From NCBI GenBank assembly GCA_041621405.1, contig JBFKAV010000054.1, forward strand, positions 1 through 19,597: DNA of 19,597 bases, given 5' to 3'. The translations under genes were made by a program, and so were the position numbers. Below, piece after piece: positions 8,320-15,849 of the stretch. Positions within the stretch are counted from its first letter, which is position 1. The number at the start of each line of letters is the position of its first letter. The notes below the pieces were generated by a model, which had not been told where the DNA came from, did not search any database, and saw only the letters and a list, made by a program, of their open reading frames with translations. Origin of the DNA: JBFKAV01 sp041621405 (GTDB lineage Bacteria; Pseudomonadota; Alphaproteobacteria; Rhodobacterales; Rhodobacteraceae).

Positions 8320-9213
8320 ATGAAGCGGAAACTCACGAAAGCGATCTTTCCTGTCGCGGGGCTCGGGACGAGATTCTTGCCGGCCACCAAGTCGATCCCC
8401 AAGGAGATCATGACTTTGGTCGACCGCCCGCTGATCCAGTACGCGATCGACGAGGCCCGCGCCGCCGGCATCAAGGAGTTCATCTTCGTCACCTCTCGCG
8501 GCAAGTCCGCGCTCGAGGATTACTTCGACCATGCCCCCGAGCTCGAATCGGCCCTGCGCAAGTCCGGCAAGACCGACCTTCTCGACGTGCTGAAGACCAC
8601 CAACATGGAATCGGGCGCCATCGCCTACATACGTCAGCATCGCGCCATGGGCCTCGGCCACGCGGTCTGGTGCGCCCGCCGGCTGCTCGGCGATGAGCCT
8701 TTCGCGGTGATGTTGCCCGACGACGTGATCGCGGCCGACAAGCCCTGCCTGGCACAGATGGTCGAGGCCTTCGAGGAGACCGGCGGCAACGTGGTCGCCG
8801 CCATGGAGGTGCCGCGCGACAAGACCGCGGCCTACGGCATCCTCGACATCGCCAGCGAGAAGGACGACCTCGTGAAGGTGAAGGGCATGGTCGAGAAGCC
8901 GCCGGCGGACGAGGCGCCGTCGAACCTCGCGGTGATCGGACGCTACATCCTGACGCCCTCGATCATGCAGAACCTGAACCGGCTGAAGAGCGGCGCCGGT
9001 GGCGAGATCCAGCTCACCGACGCCATCGGCGAGGAGATCGCGAAGTCGGACAACGTCTATGGCTACCGTTTCCGCGGCCAGCGCTTCGACTGCGGCTCGA
9101 AGCCGGGCTTCCTGCAGGCCACCGTGGCCTTTGGGCTGGCGCGCGACGATCTTGGCCCCGAGTTCTGGGATTTCCTGACCGAGATGGTCGCGATGCGGAA
9201 GGCCGCTCAGTAG
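8320..9213 (+). CDS. galU: UTP-glucose-1-phosphate uridylyltransferase
   Basis: Makes UDP-glucose from UTP and glucose 1-phosphate in the cytoplasm; UDP-glucose is the donor or precursor for many surface glycans. The 297-residue product has the nucleotidyltransferase signature GLGTRFLPATKSIPKE at residues 14-29, then LVDRPLIQYAIDEA, MLPDDVIAA, and VEKPPADEAPSNLAVIGRY, all diagnostic of bacterial GalU. Length is normal. The start ATG at 8320 has a GAGGAG about 14 nt upstream, a little far, but the N terminus aligns with the family. A 177-bp gap separates it from kdsB, so it may have its own promoter. An 85-bp gap separates it from the first glycosyltransferase on the same strand, which suggests supply of sugar donor to that cluster. 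Confidence 0.97.
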   Translation: MKRKLTKAIFPVAGLGTRFLPATKSIPKEIMTLVDRPLIQYAIDEARAAGIKEFIFVTSRGKSALEDYFDHAPELESALRKSGKTDLLDVLKTTNMESGAIAYIRQHRAMGLGHAVWCARRLLGDEPFAVMLPDDVIAADKPCLAQMVEAFEETGGNVVAAMEVPRDKTAAYGILDIASEKDDLVKVKGMVEKPPADEAPSNLAVIGRYILTPSIMQNLNRLKSGAGGEIQLTDAIGEEIAKSDNVYGYRFRGQRFDCGSKPGFLQATVAFGLARDDLGPEFWDFLTEMVAMRKAAQ

Positions 9214-9254
9214 CGCGCACCGGTCCCGCGCCTGCTCTTGACCCTCCTCGCGCC

Positions 9255-9284
9255 GGCGGCGAGCTTGGCCTCGAGGCGGCGAGC
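9255..9284 (+). repeat. Two direct repeats of GGCGGCGAGC upstream of a glycosyltransferase gene
   Basis: Identical 10-mers at 9255-9264 and 9275-9284, exactly 20 bp apart (about two helical turns), with a 10-bp palindrome GCCTCGAGGC at 9268-9277 between and overlapping them. The second copy ends 14 bp before the next start codon. It may be an operator or chance in GC-rich DNA. Confidence 0.35.
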
Positions 9285-9298
9285 AGGTTGAAGGCGAA

Positions 9299-10318
9299 AT
9301 GGGAGCGTCGCGCGAGCTTTGGTCGGCATACCGGCTTCGCTGGAAGCGGCGCGGACTGCTCTACCGAGCCTTCACCAAGCGCCGAGAGATCGCGCCCGTG
9401 GCGGATCGAACGGCGACGATCCGGCCCGGCGACATCCTGCTGTTCGCCCCGCTGCGCAACGAGGCACCGCGGCTGCCCCATTTCCTCGCGCATTACCGCC
9501 GCCTCGGCGTCTCCCACTTCCTGTTGATCGACAACGCCAGCAGCGACGGCACAGCCGAGTTGCTGGCGGATCAGACCGACGTCTCGCTCTGGCGCACCGC
9601 GGCTAGCTACCGCGCCTCCCGCTTCGGGCTCGACTGGCTCACCTGGCTGATGCTTCGCCACGGCCACGGCCACTGGTGCCTTACCGTCGATGCCGACGAA
9701 ATCCTGGTCTACCCGCACTGGGAAACCCGTCCGCTGCCCGAGCTCACCGGATGGCTCGACGCCCAGGGCGTGCCGGCAATGGCGGCGACGATGGTCGAGC
9801 TCTACCCCAAAGGCCCGGTTTCGGCCGCGCGCTGGCAGCCGGGGACCGACCCGACCGAGGCGCTGCCATGGTTCGACCCGCACGGCTACGACTGGACCTG
9901 GCAGGGGCGCTACCGCAACATCTCGGTCCGCGGCGGCCCGCGTCGGCGGGTGTTATTCGCCGACGCTCCCGACCTCGCGCCGCATCTTCACAAGACGCCC
10001 CTGGTGCGTTGGCGGAGGCCCTATGCCTACCTTAGCTCCACCCACATCCTCCTGCCGCGGCACCTGAACCAGGGCCTCGACGCAAGGCTGAACCGGCCGA
10101 CCGGGGTGCTTCTGCACACCAAGTTCCTGCCGCAGGTGGTGGCGAAGTCGGAAGAAGAGAAGGCGCGGCGCGAGCATTTCACCCATGCCGAACGCTACGA
10201 CGACTATTACGACGCGCTGATCGCCGGCCCGGACCTCTGGTCGCCGCAATCGCAGCGCTACGAGGGCTGGCGCCAGCTCGAGGCGCTTGGGCTGATGACG
10301 CGCGGCAACTGGACCTGA
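9299..10318 (+). CDS. Glycosyltransferase, family-2-like (first of tandem pair)
   Basis: A 339-residue protein of the GT-A type found in Rhodobacterales polysaccharide loci (resembling the Glyco_tranf_2_4 family). Visible motifs are LRNEAPRLPHFLAHYRRLG at about 52-70, a donor-binding LLIDNASSDGT at 75-85, and the metal-binding D-x-D in LTVDADEILVYP (residues 131-134). There is no transmembrane segment or signal peptide, so it probably acts at the cytoplasmic face of the inner membrane. It is paralogous to the next gene along its whole length, with 83 of the first 140 aligned residues identical by hand count and no gap. The start ATG at 9299 has GAAGG 5 nt upstream. The sugar and acceptor are unknown. 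Confidence 0.82.
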   Translation: MGASRELWSAYRLRWKRRGLLYRAFTKRREIAPVADRTATIRPGDILLFAPLRNEAPRLPHFLAHYRRLGVSHFLLIDNASSDGTAELLADQTDVSLWRTAASYRASRFGLDWLTWLMLRHGHGHWCLTVDADEILVYPHWETRPLPELTGWLDAQGVPAMAATMVELYPKGPVSAARWQPGTDPTEALPWFDPHGYDWTWQGRYRNISVRGGPRRRVLFADAPDLAPHLHKTPLVRWRRPYAYLSSTHILLPRHLNQGLDARLNRPTGVLLHTKFLPQVVAKSEEEKARREHFTHAERYDDYYDALIAGPDLWSPQSQRYEGWRQLEALGLMTRGNWT

Positions 10319-10337
10319 GGCGTCTGAACCAAAGGCG

Positions 10338-10366
10338 TTTACCAAGCCGGCGCGCGGGATTATCCT
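10338..10366 (+). promoter_or_regulatory. Candidate promoter before the second glycosyltransferase
   Basis: TTTACC (10338-10343) and TATCCT (10361-10366) are separated by 17 nt, each matching the consensus at four of six positions. A 5-bp hairpin CCGGC/GCCGG with a 7-nt AT-rich loop follows at 10393-10409. If real, the promoter would drive this gene, the GT14-like gene and the sulfotransferase as a unit. Confidence 0.35.
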
Positions 10367-10429
10367 AGCCGCAAACTCGGGTTAACCAGTTCCCGGCATT
10401 AATCGCCGGACCACCAGAGGGACGATGCA

Positions 10430-11452
10430 GTGAGCTTGATCGGAGGCCTGTTCGGGGCATATCGCTTGCGCCTCAAGCGAAAGCGATATCGAATCCGCGC
10501 CGTCCGCAAGAGCCGCGAGCTAGCGCCTGTCGCCAATCGCACCGGAAAGATCCGCCCGGCCAACCTCCTGCTCTTCTCCTGCGTCCGCAACGAGAAGATC
10601 CGGCTTCCCTATTTCCTCGACTATTACCGCCGTCTCGGGGTGGATCACTTCCTCTTCGTCGACAACGGCTCGACAGACGGCACCGGCGCCTACCTCGCCG
10701 AGCAGGCGGACGTGTCGCTCTGGTCCACCGTGGCGAGCTACAAACGCGCCCGCTACGGCGCCGACTGGATGAACTGGCTCCTGCGCCGCTATGGCCACGG
10801 CCACTGGTGCCTGACGCTCGACCCCGACGAGTTCCTTGTCTATCCGTTCTGCGACAGCCGGCCGCTCCGGGCGCTGACCGACTGGCTCGACGCCTCGGCG
10901 ATCCGCGCCTTCCCGGCGATGCTGATCGACATGTATCCCAAGGGCCGGATCGACACCGAGCCCTATCACGAGGGCGACAATCCCTTCGACATCGCCGCCT
11001 GGTTCGACAATGGCAACTACAGCTACAAGCAGAATCCGCTCTTCGGCGAGCTCTGGATCCAGGGCGGCCCCCGCGCCCGGATGTTCTTCGCCGACGCGCC
11101 GGAACAGGCGCCGGCCCTGAACAAGATCCCGCTGGTGCGCTGGCAGCGCGGCTACACCTACGTCAGCTCGACCCACATGCTCCTGCCGCGCGGGCTGAAC
11201 CGGGTCTACGAGGTGAACGGCGGCGAGAAGGCCTCGGGCTGCCTCCTGCACGCCAAGTTCCTCAATACCTTCCCTGAGAAGGCCGAGGAGGAGCTTGTCC
11301 GCCGCCAGCACTACGCCGCCAGCCACGAATACCAGGCCTACGCCCGATCCCTCCGCGACAACCCTGACTTCTGGTGCGCCTGGAGCGAGCGGTACATCAA
11401 CTGGCGCCAGCTCGAGATCATTGGGCTGATGTCGAAGGGGAACTGGGCATGA
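10430..11452 (+). CDS. Glycosyltransferase, family-2-like (second of tandem pair)
   Basis: A 340-residue paralogue of the preceding gene. It shows VRNEKIRLPYFLDYYRRLG, FVDNGSTDGT and the D-x-D in LTLDPDEFLVYP at residues 131-134, in the same register as its twin. The C termini also match (WRQLEIIGLMSKGNWA against WRQLEALGLMTRGNWT), so a whole-gene tandem duplication with divergence is the simplest origin. It is probably cytoplasmic; the substrate is unknown. The start is GTG at 10430: GAGGG ends 8 nt before it. An ATG at 10425 is out of frame, too close to that site, and opens only ATG-CAG-TGA, whose stop overlaps the GTG. The gene's own TGA overlaps the next start by 4 nt (ATGA), indicating coupled translation with the GT14-like gene. 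Confidence 0.82.
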   Translation: MSLIGGLFGAYRLRLKRKRYRIRAVRKSRELAPVANRTGKIRPANLLLFSCVRNEKIRLPYFLDYYRRLGVDHFLFVDNGSTDGTGAYLAEQADVSLWSTVASYKRARYGADWMNWLLRRYGHGHWCLTLDPDEFLVYPFCDSRPLRALTDWLDASAIRAFPAMLIDMYPKGRIDTEPYHEGDNPFDIAAWFDNGNYSYKQNPLFGELWIQGGPRARMFFADAPEQAPALNKIPLVRWQRGYTYVSSTHMLLPRGLNRVYEVNGGEKASGCLLHAKFLNTFPEKAEEELVRRQHYAASHEYQAYARSLRDNPDFWCAWSERYINWRQLEIIGLMSKGNWA

Positions 11453-13146
11453 CGGCGGTGGGCTTCGTGATGATGGTTCACGCCGCGCTCGACCGCGCGG
11501 CCCAGGTCGCCCGTCACTGGGCGGAAAGCGGCTGCCCGGTCGTCATCCACGTCGACAGCAGGGTCGGCGCCGAGGATCACCAGGGCTTCGCCCAGCGCCT
11601 CGCCGGTCTTGACAACGTCCGCTTCGCCCCGCGCTACCGCTGCGAGTGGGGCACCTGGTCGATCGTCGAGGCCACGCTGGCCGCCTCGGCGCTGATGCTC
11701 GAGGAGTTCCCAGAGGTCGCCCACGTCTTCCTCGCCTCCGGGTCCTGCCTGCCGCTTCGGCCGGTGCCGGAGCTTGCGGCCTTCCTCGCCCGGCAGCCGG
11801 AAACCGACTTCATCGAAAGCGTCACCACGCCCGACGTCAGCTGGACCCAGGGCGGCCTGGAAGCTGAGCGCTTCACGCTGCGCTTCCCGTTCTCCTGGCG
11901 CCGGCACCGCCGGCTGTTCGACGGCTATGTCCGGCTCCAGCGCAGGCTCGGTATCCGCCGCCGCCTGCCCGAAGGGCTGGTGCCGCATCTCGGCTCGCAG
12001 TGGTGGTGCCTCACCCGCGCCACTCTCGGGGCCATCCTCGAGGACCCTGCGCGCCCGCGCTTCGACCGCTTCTTCCGGCGTGTCTGGATTCCCGACGAGG
12101 GCTATTTCCAGACCCTCGCGCGCCGCCATTCGGACCGGATCGAAAGCCGCTCGCTGACGCTCTCGAAGTTCGATTCCCAGGGCAAGCCCTACATCTTCTA
12201 CGACGATCACCTGCAGCTCCTGCGCCGGTCCGACTGCTTCGTCGCCCGCAAGATCTGGCCGCGAGCCGACCTGCTCTACGGCAGCTTCCTGTCGAACGAC
12301 CCCAGGGTCACCAGGAACGCCGAGCCCAATCCCGGCCGGATCGACCGGCTGTTCTCGAAGGCGACCGAGCGACGTAACCGCGGCCGAGTCGGCCTCAGAA
12401 TGCAGAGCCGGTTTCCCCATGCCGGGGTCGAGACCGGCAAGACCTGCGCGCCCTATTCGGTTTTCGAGGGCTTCGCCGACCTCTTCGACGGCTTCGAGGG
12501 ATGGCTCGAGAAGGCCGCGGGCGGCCGGGTGCACGGCCACCTCTACGCCAGGCAGCGCGTCGGATACGCCGGGGGCGCCACCTCCTACAACGGCGCACTG
12601 TCCGACAGCGCGCGCCTTCGCGACTACGATCCCGAAGGCTTCCTCATCAACCTGATCTGGAACACCCGCGGCGAGCGGCAGTGCTTCCAGTTCGGCCCCG
12701 CCGACCGGCAGGAGATCGGCGGCTTCCTCGCCGCCGACGCCAACGCCCGAATCTCCATCATCGCCGGCGCCTGGGCGATCCCGCTCTACCGTTCGGGCTG
12801 CGAATTCGCGGAGGTCCGCACCGAGGCCGCCCGGTTGCAGGCGATCGAGGCGCGCCACCTGCAGGTGCTCCGCGCGCCCTGGGCGCGGGCGCGGCTGAGC
12901 GTCTGGTCGCTCGCCGAGTTCCTCGAGGCGCCGATGGAGCCCTTGCAGGCGATCATCGACGATATCGCCCCCCGCAGCCCGCGCCGCCTCGCCGAGGCGC
13001 CCCGCATGGTTGACCTCACGGGGTTCGCGGGGTTCCTGCAGCGTCTCCGCAACGAAGGCATGAACCCCTACATCCTCGGCGATTTTCCGGCCGAGACCGG
13101 GTTACTTCCCGCCGGGCCGCACCGGCGCTCGCTGGCGATGAAATAG
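11449..13146 (+). CDS. GT14-like (Branch family) beta-glycosyltransferase with long C-terminal extension
   Basis: A 565-residue protein. The N-terminal half, about residues 1-290, resembles the core-2/I-branching N-acetylglucosaminyltransferase and xylosyltransferase family (GT14): FVMMVHAALDRAAQVARHW, VVIHVDSRVG at 31-40, WGTWSIVEATL at 67-77, and LASGSCLPLRP in place of the family's 'LSGqDyPL'. SQWWCLTRATL and the acidic WIPDEGYFQTL are also typical. The C-terminal 270 or so residues form a separate domain of unknown function, as in Rhodobacterales proteins annotated DUF5927; this assignment is from memory. No membrane segment or signal peptide is seen. I chose ATG 11449, which overlaps the preceding stop; a longer frame from 11374 lies inside the previous gene. 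The sulfotransferase begins 7 nt after its stop, supporting a common transcript and product. Confidence 0.75.
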   Translation: MTAVGFVMMVHAALDRAAQVARHWAESGCPVVIHVDSRVGAEDHQGFAQRLAGLDNVRFAPRYRCEWGTWSIVEATLAASALMLEEFPEVAHVFLASGSCLPLRPVPELAAFLARQPETDFIESVTTPDVSWTQGGLEAERFTLRFPFSWRRHRRLFDGYVRLQRRLGIRRRLPEGLVPHLGSQWWCLTRATLGAILEDPARPRFDRFFRRVWIPDEGYFQTLARRHSDRIESRSLTLSKFDSQGKPYIFYDDHLQLLRRSDCFVARKIWPRADLLYGSFLSNDPRVTRNAEPNPGRIDRLFSKATERRNRGRVGLRMQSRFPHAGVETGKTCAPYSVFEGFADLFDGFEGWLEKAAGGRVHGHLYARQRVGYAGGATSYNGALSDSARLRDYDPEGFLINLIWNTRGERQCFQFGPADRQEIGGFLAADANARISIIAGAWAIPLYRSGCEFAEVRTEAARLQAIEARHLQVLRAPWARARLSVWSLAEFLEAPMEPLQAIIDDIAPRSPRRLAEAPRMVDLTGFAGFLQRLRNEGMNPYILGDFPAETGLLPAGPHRRSLAMK

Positions 13147-13153
13147 CGCCCGA

Positions 13154-14593
13154 ATGGCCTCCAGGTTCCATTCCTTCGTTATCCTCGGCGCGATGCGCAC
13201 CGGCTCGAACTTCCTCGAGGCGAGCCTGAACGAGAGCGAGGACATCACCTCCCACGGCGAGGTCTTCAACCCCGACTTCATCGGCCGGAAGAACAAGACC
13301 CAGCTCTTCGGCGTCGACCTGGCGGCGCGCGAGGCCGATCCGCTGAAGCTGCTTGCCCGGCTGCGCGAGGAGACCCCGGGCCTCTCCGGCTTCCGCTTCT
13401 TTCAGGGCCACGATCCGCGCATCCTCGAGGCGGTGATCGCCGACCGTCGCTGCGCCAAGATCGTGCTCACCCGCGATCCGCTCGACAGCTTCATCTCGCT
13501 GCGGATCGCGACCGCCACCAACCAGTGGATGCTGCGCGACCAGAAGACACGCCGCACCGCGAAGATCCGCTTCGACGGCGCCCAGTTCGCCGCATATCTC
13601 GAAGGCCTGGAGGGCTTCTACGACGACATCCGCCGCCGCCTGCAGCTCTCCGGCCAGGCCGCCTTCCCGATCCGCTACACCGACCTCACCGACGCGGCCG
13701 TCCTGAACGGGCTTGCCGCCTGGCTCGGCGCCGAGGGCAGGCTCGAGAAGCCCAGCGGAAAGCTCAAGCGGCAGAACCCCGAACCGCTGGCCGAGAAGGT
13801 GGAAAACCCCGAAGAGATCGCCGAAGCGTTGTCTCGGCTCGACTTCCTCGATCCCGGCCACGAGCCCGCGCTCGAACCGCCGCGCCGCCCCGCCGTCGGC
13901 AGCTACGTCGCCGCGCCCGAGGCGCCGCTTCTCTACCTGCCGCTCCGCGGCGGTCCGGTGGCGCGCGTGGAGGCCTGGCTCGCCGCACTCGACGGCGCCG
14001 CGCCGGAGGCGCTGCAGCGCGACTTCAACCGCAAGACGCTCCGTGCCTGGCAGGATGCGCGGCAGGGATACTTTACCTTCACCGTAGTCCGCCACCCGCT
14101 CGCCCGCGCCCACGAGGCATTCTCGACGAAGATCCTCGCCACCGGACCCGGCAGCCTTGCCGCGATTCGGGCCCGGCTGCGCGAGCTCCACGGCCTCGAT
14201 CTGCCCGAGGGCCCGCCCGACAAGCGCTACACCCGCGAGCGCCACCGCGCCGCATTCCTCGGCTTTCTCGGCTTCGTGAGGATGAACCTCGCCGGCCAGA
14301 CCTCGATCCGCATCGACCCTGCCTGGGCCAGCCAGCAGGCGGTGGTGCAGGGCTTCTCGGCCTTCCACCCTCCCGACATGGTGATCCGCGACGAACGCCT
14401 CGCCGTGGGGCTTGCGCATCTCGCCGCCGAGATCGACCGCAAGGCCCCGGCCGTTCCGGCAGCCGAGCCGACCCAGCCATTTGCACTCGAGGATATCTAC
14501 GACGAAGAGCTCGAAGCCGCCGCCCGCGCGGCCTACGGCCGCGATTATGCCGCCTTCGGTTACGGTGAATGGGGTCGGCTCAGGCGGCCTTGA
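13154..14593 (+). CDS. Two-module sulfotransferase (NodH-like)
   Basis: A 479-residue protein predicted to transfer sulfate from PAPS to an acceptor, probably a glycan. The N-terminal module has the 5'-phosphosulfate loop LGAMRTGSNFLEASL (RTGSNF at 15-20) and the 3'-phosphate motif LTRDPLDSFISLR (R107, S115). The C-terminal part, from about residue 255, has a second 3'-phosphate-like motif FTFTVVRHPLARAHEAF (312-323), as in the Sulfotransfer_2 family. Where that module's own P-loop should be, it reads LLYLPLRGGPVARVEAWL, so the second site may be inactive or regulatory. The start ATG at 13154 lacks a good ribosome site, and it follows the GT14-like stop by 7 nt, so coupled translation is likely. 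The 3' end overlaps the convergent ptsN by 14 bp. The acceptor is unknown. Confidence 0.78.
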   Translation: MASRFHSFVILGAMRTGSNFLEASLNESEDITSHGEVFNPDFIGRKNKTQLFGVDLAAREADPLKLLARLREETPGLSGFRFFQGHDPRILEAVIADRRCAKIVLTRDPLDSFISLRIATATNQWMLRDQKTRRTAKIRFDGAQFAAYLEGLEGFYDDIRRRLQLSGQAAFPIRYTDLTDAAVLNGLAAWLGAEGRLEKPSGKLKRQNPEPLAEKVENPEEIAEALSRLDFLDPGHEPALEPPRRPAVGSYVAAPEAPLLYLPLRGGPVARVEAWLAALDGAAPEALQRDFNRKTLRAWQDARQGYFTFTVVRHPLARAHEAFSTKILATGPGSLAAIRARLRELHGLDLPEGPPDKRYTRERHRAAFLGFLGFVRMNLAGQTSIRIDPAWASQQAVVQGFSAFHPPDMVIRDERLAVGLAHLAAEIDRKAPAVPAAEPTQPFALEDIYDEELEAAARAAYGRDYAAFGYGEWGRLRRP

Positions 14594-15044
14594 TTCCGGG
14601 CGCCTCGGTCAGCACCGCGTGCAACGTGGATGCGTCGCCGTTGGCACGGAGCTTGGCGCAGACGCCCGGATCGCGCAGCGTGCGCGAGACCAGTGCCAAC
14701 GCCTTCAGGTGCTCCACCCCCGAATCGAGCGGCGCGAACAGCGCGAAGACCAGGTCCACCGGCTGCCGGTCGACGGCATTGAAGTCCAGGGGCTTCTCCA
14801 GCTTGAGGAACACGCCGACCACCTGATCGACCCCGGCGATTCGCGCATGCGGCAGCGCCACGCCATTGCCCACGCCGGTCGGCCCCAGGGTCTCGCGCTC
14901 CTGCAGCGCATCGGCCGCCCCGGACGGATCAAGCTCGTGAACCGTGGCGGCAAGTTCGCCCAGGTCCTGGAACAGACGCTTCTTGCTGGTCAGGGTGGAG
15001 ACCACCTTGACCGCCCCTGGCTTCAGAATCTCGGATAGCTGCAT
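14580..15044 (-). CDS. ptsN: PTS IIA-like nitrogen-regulatory protein PtsN (EIIA-Ntr)
   Basis: Phosphocarrier of the nitrogen-related PTS (PtsP-NPr-PtsN), which regulates by binding partners rather than by moving sugar; cytoplasmic. The 154-residue product has the active-site region GVGNGVALPHARI with the phosphorylated histidine at 66, and the family-typical LDFNAVDRQPVDLVFALFAP. Length is normal. The start ATG at 15042-15044 has AAGAGG about 5 nt upstream. It follows hpf on the same strand after 48 nt, the usual hpf-ptsN pairing. Its last 14 bp overlap the end of the convergent sulfotransferase gene. Confidence 0.95.
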   Translation of the reverse strand: MQLSEILKPGAVKVVSTLTSKKRLFQDLGELAATVHELDPSGAADALQERETLGPTGVGNGVALPHARIAGVDQVVGVFLKLEKPLDFNAVDRQPVDLVFALFAPLDSGVEHLKALALVSRTLRDPGVCAKLRANGDASTLHAVLTEAPGIKAA

Positions 15045-15092
15045 GTGCCTCTTTTCCGATGCGAAGCGCGCTTTTTTGCGGCGCTCGCCGGT

Positions 15093-15668
15093 CTATTTCG
15101 TTGCCGATGGGTCGATCCAGCCGATGTTGCCGTCATCGCGACGGTAAACGACATTCACGCCACTGTGCTTCTCGTTGCGGAAGACCAGGAGAGGCGCGCC
15201 CGCCAGCTCCATCTGCATCACCGCCTCTCCCACGGAAAGCGAGGGAATGCGGGTCGCCATCTCGGCGATGATGATGGGCTGAAGCGAGTCCGGTTCGCCC
15301 GAATCCTCGTCCTCCGTCCCGGCGAGGATATATGCAGCACCGCCGCCGAATTCAACCGGCTCCGAGCGCTCCTTGTGATGGTCCTTGAGCCTCCGCTTGT
15401 AGCGGCGCAACTGCTTGTCCATCTTTTCCGCGCAGGCCTCGAAGGCGGCGTAGATCTCGGTCGCGTGGCCCTTGGCCGCAGTGGTCAGCCCGGTCGAGAG
15501 ATGCACGGTCGCCTCGCAGGCAAATTCGTGGGCGTTCTTCGAGAACACGACCTGCACATCCGTCGGTCGCCCGGAATACTTGCCGATCGTCTCGCCGAGC
15601 TCGGTCTTCACGTGGGCCTGCAGCGACTCGCCAATGTCGATCTGTTTGCCGCTTATCTGGTAGCGCAT
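15093..15668 (-). CDS. hpf: Ribosome hibernation promoting factor, long form
   Basis: Binds idle ribosomes and dimerises them in stationary phase. The 191-residue product has the N-terminal S30AE/RaiA fold (MRYQISGKQIDIGESLQAHV..., with the helix FEACAEKMDKQLRRYKRRLK at about 80-100), a linker, and a C-terminal dimerisation domain ending in VVYRRDDGNIGWIDP. The two-domain length marks it as long HPF rather than the short gammaproteobacterial form. The start ATG at 15666-15668 has a near-perfect AAGGAGG site 5 nt upstream, suggesting strong translation. A 231-bp leader region separates it from lptB. ptsN follows on the same strand. Confidence 0.95.
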   Translation of the reverse strand: MRYQISGKQIDIGESLQAHVKTELGETIGKYSGRPTDVQVVFSKNAHEFACEATVHLSTGLTTAAKGHATEIYAAFEACAEKMDKQLRRYKRRLKDHHKERSEPVEFGGGAAYILAGTEDEDSGEPDSLQPIIIAEMATRIPSLSVGEAVMQMELAGAPLLVFRNEKHSGVNVVYRRDDGNIGWIDPSATK

Positions 15669-15700
15669 CGTTCCTCCTTGTCACGACACGATACCCGGTC

Positions 15701-15717
15701 GGCCGGACGATCCGGCC
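15701..15717 (-). promoter_or_regulatory. Hairpin in the hpf leader
   Basis: A perfect 7-bp inverted repeat GGCCGGA/TCCGGCC around a 3-nt loop, 33 nt upstream of the hpf ATG. The stem sequence is identical to that of the dnaK leader hairpin. No T run follows, so it is not a terminator; a role in mRNA stability or as a binding site is possible. Confidence 0.45.
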
Positions 15718-15849
15718 CGCCGGGGTAACGTGGCCCGTCCCTTCCGCGCGAAAGCCTGCTGTGCCTTTGCCCCTCGCCCGCCGCGCGGCCGTTCCGCCGG
15801 CGGGGACCGCTGTGCCAAGCCTGAGGACACCGGGTCGTCATCGATCTCA

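Noticed and set aside
11338..12858. Long open frame (506 codons) on the minus strand opposite the GT14-like gene
   Set aside because: Antisense shadow; the plus-strand protein has clear family motifs and tight gene packing.
15064..15077. Palindrome AAGCGCGCTT followed by a T run on the plus strand between ptsN and hpf
   Set aside because: The palindrome leaves only a 3-bp stem once a loop is allowed, and the nearest plus-strand gene ends 470 bp upstream. Not a credible terminator.
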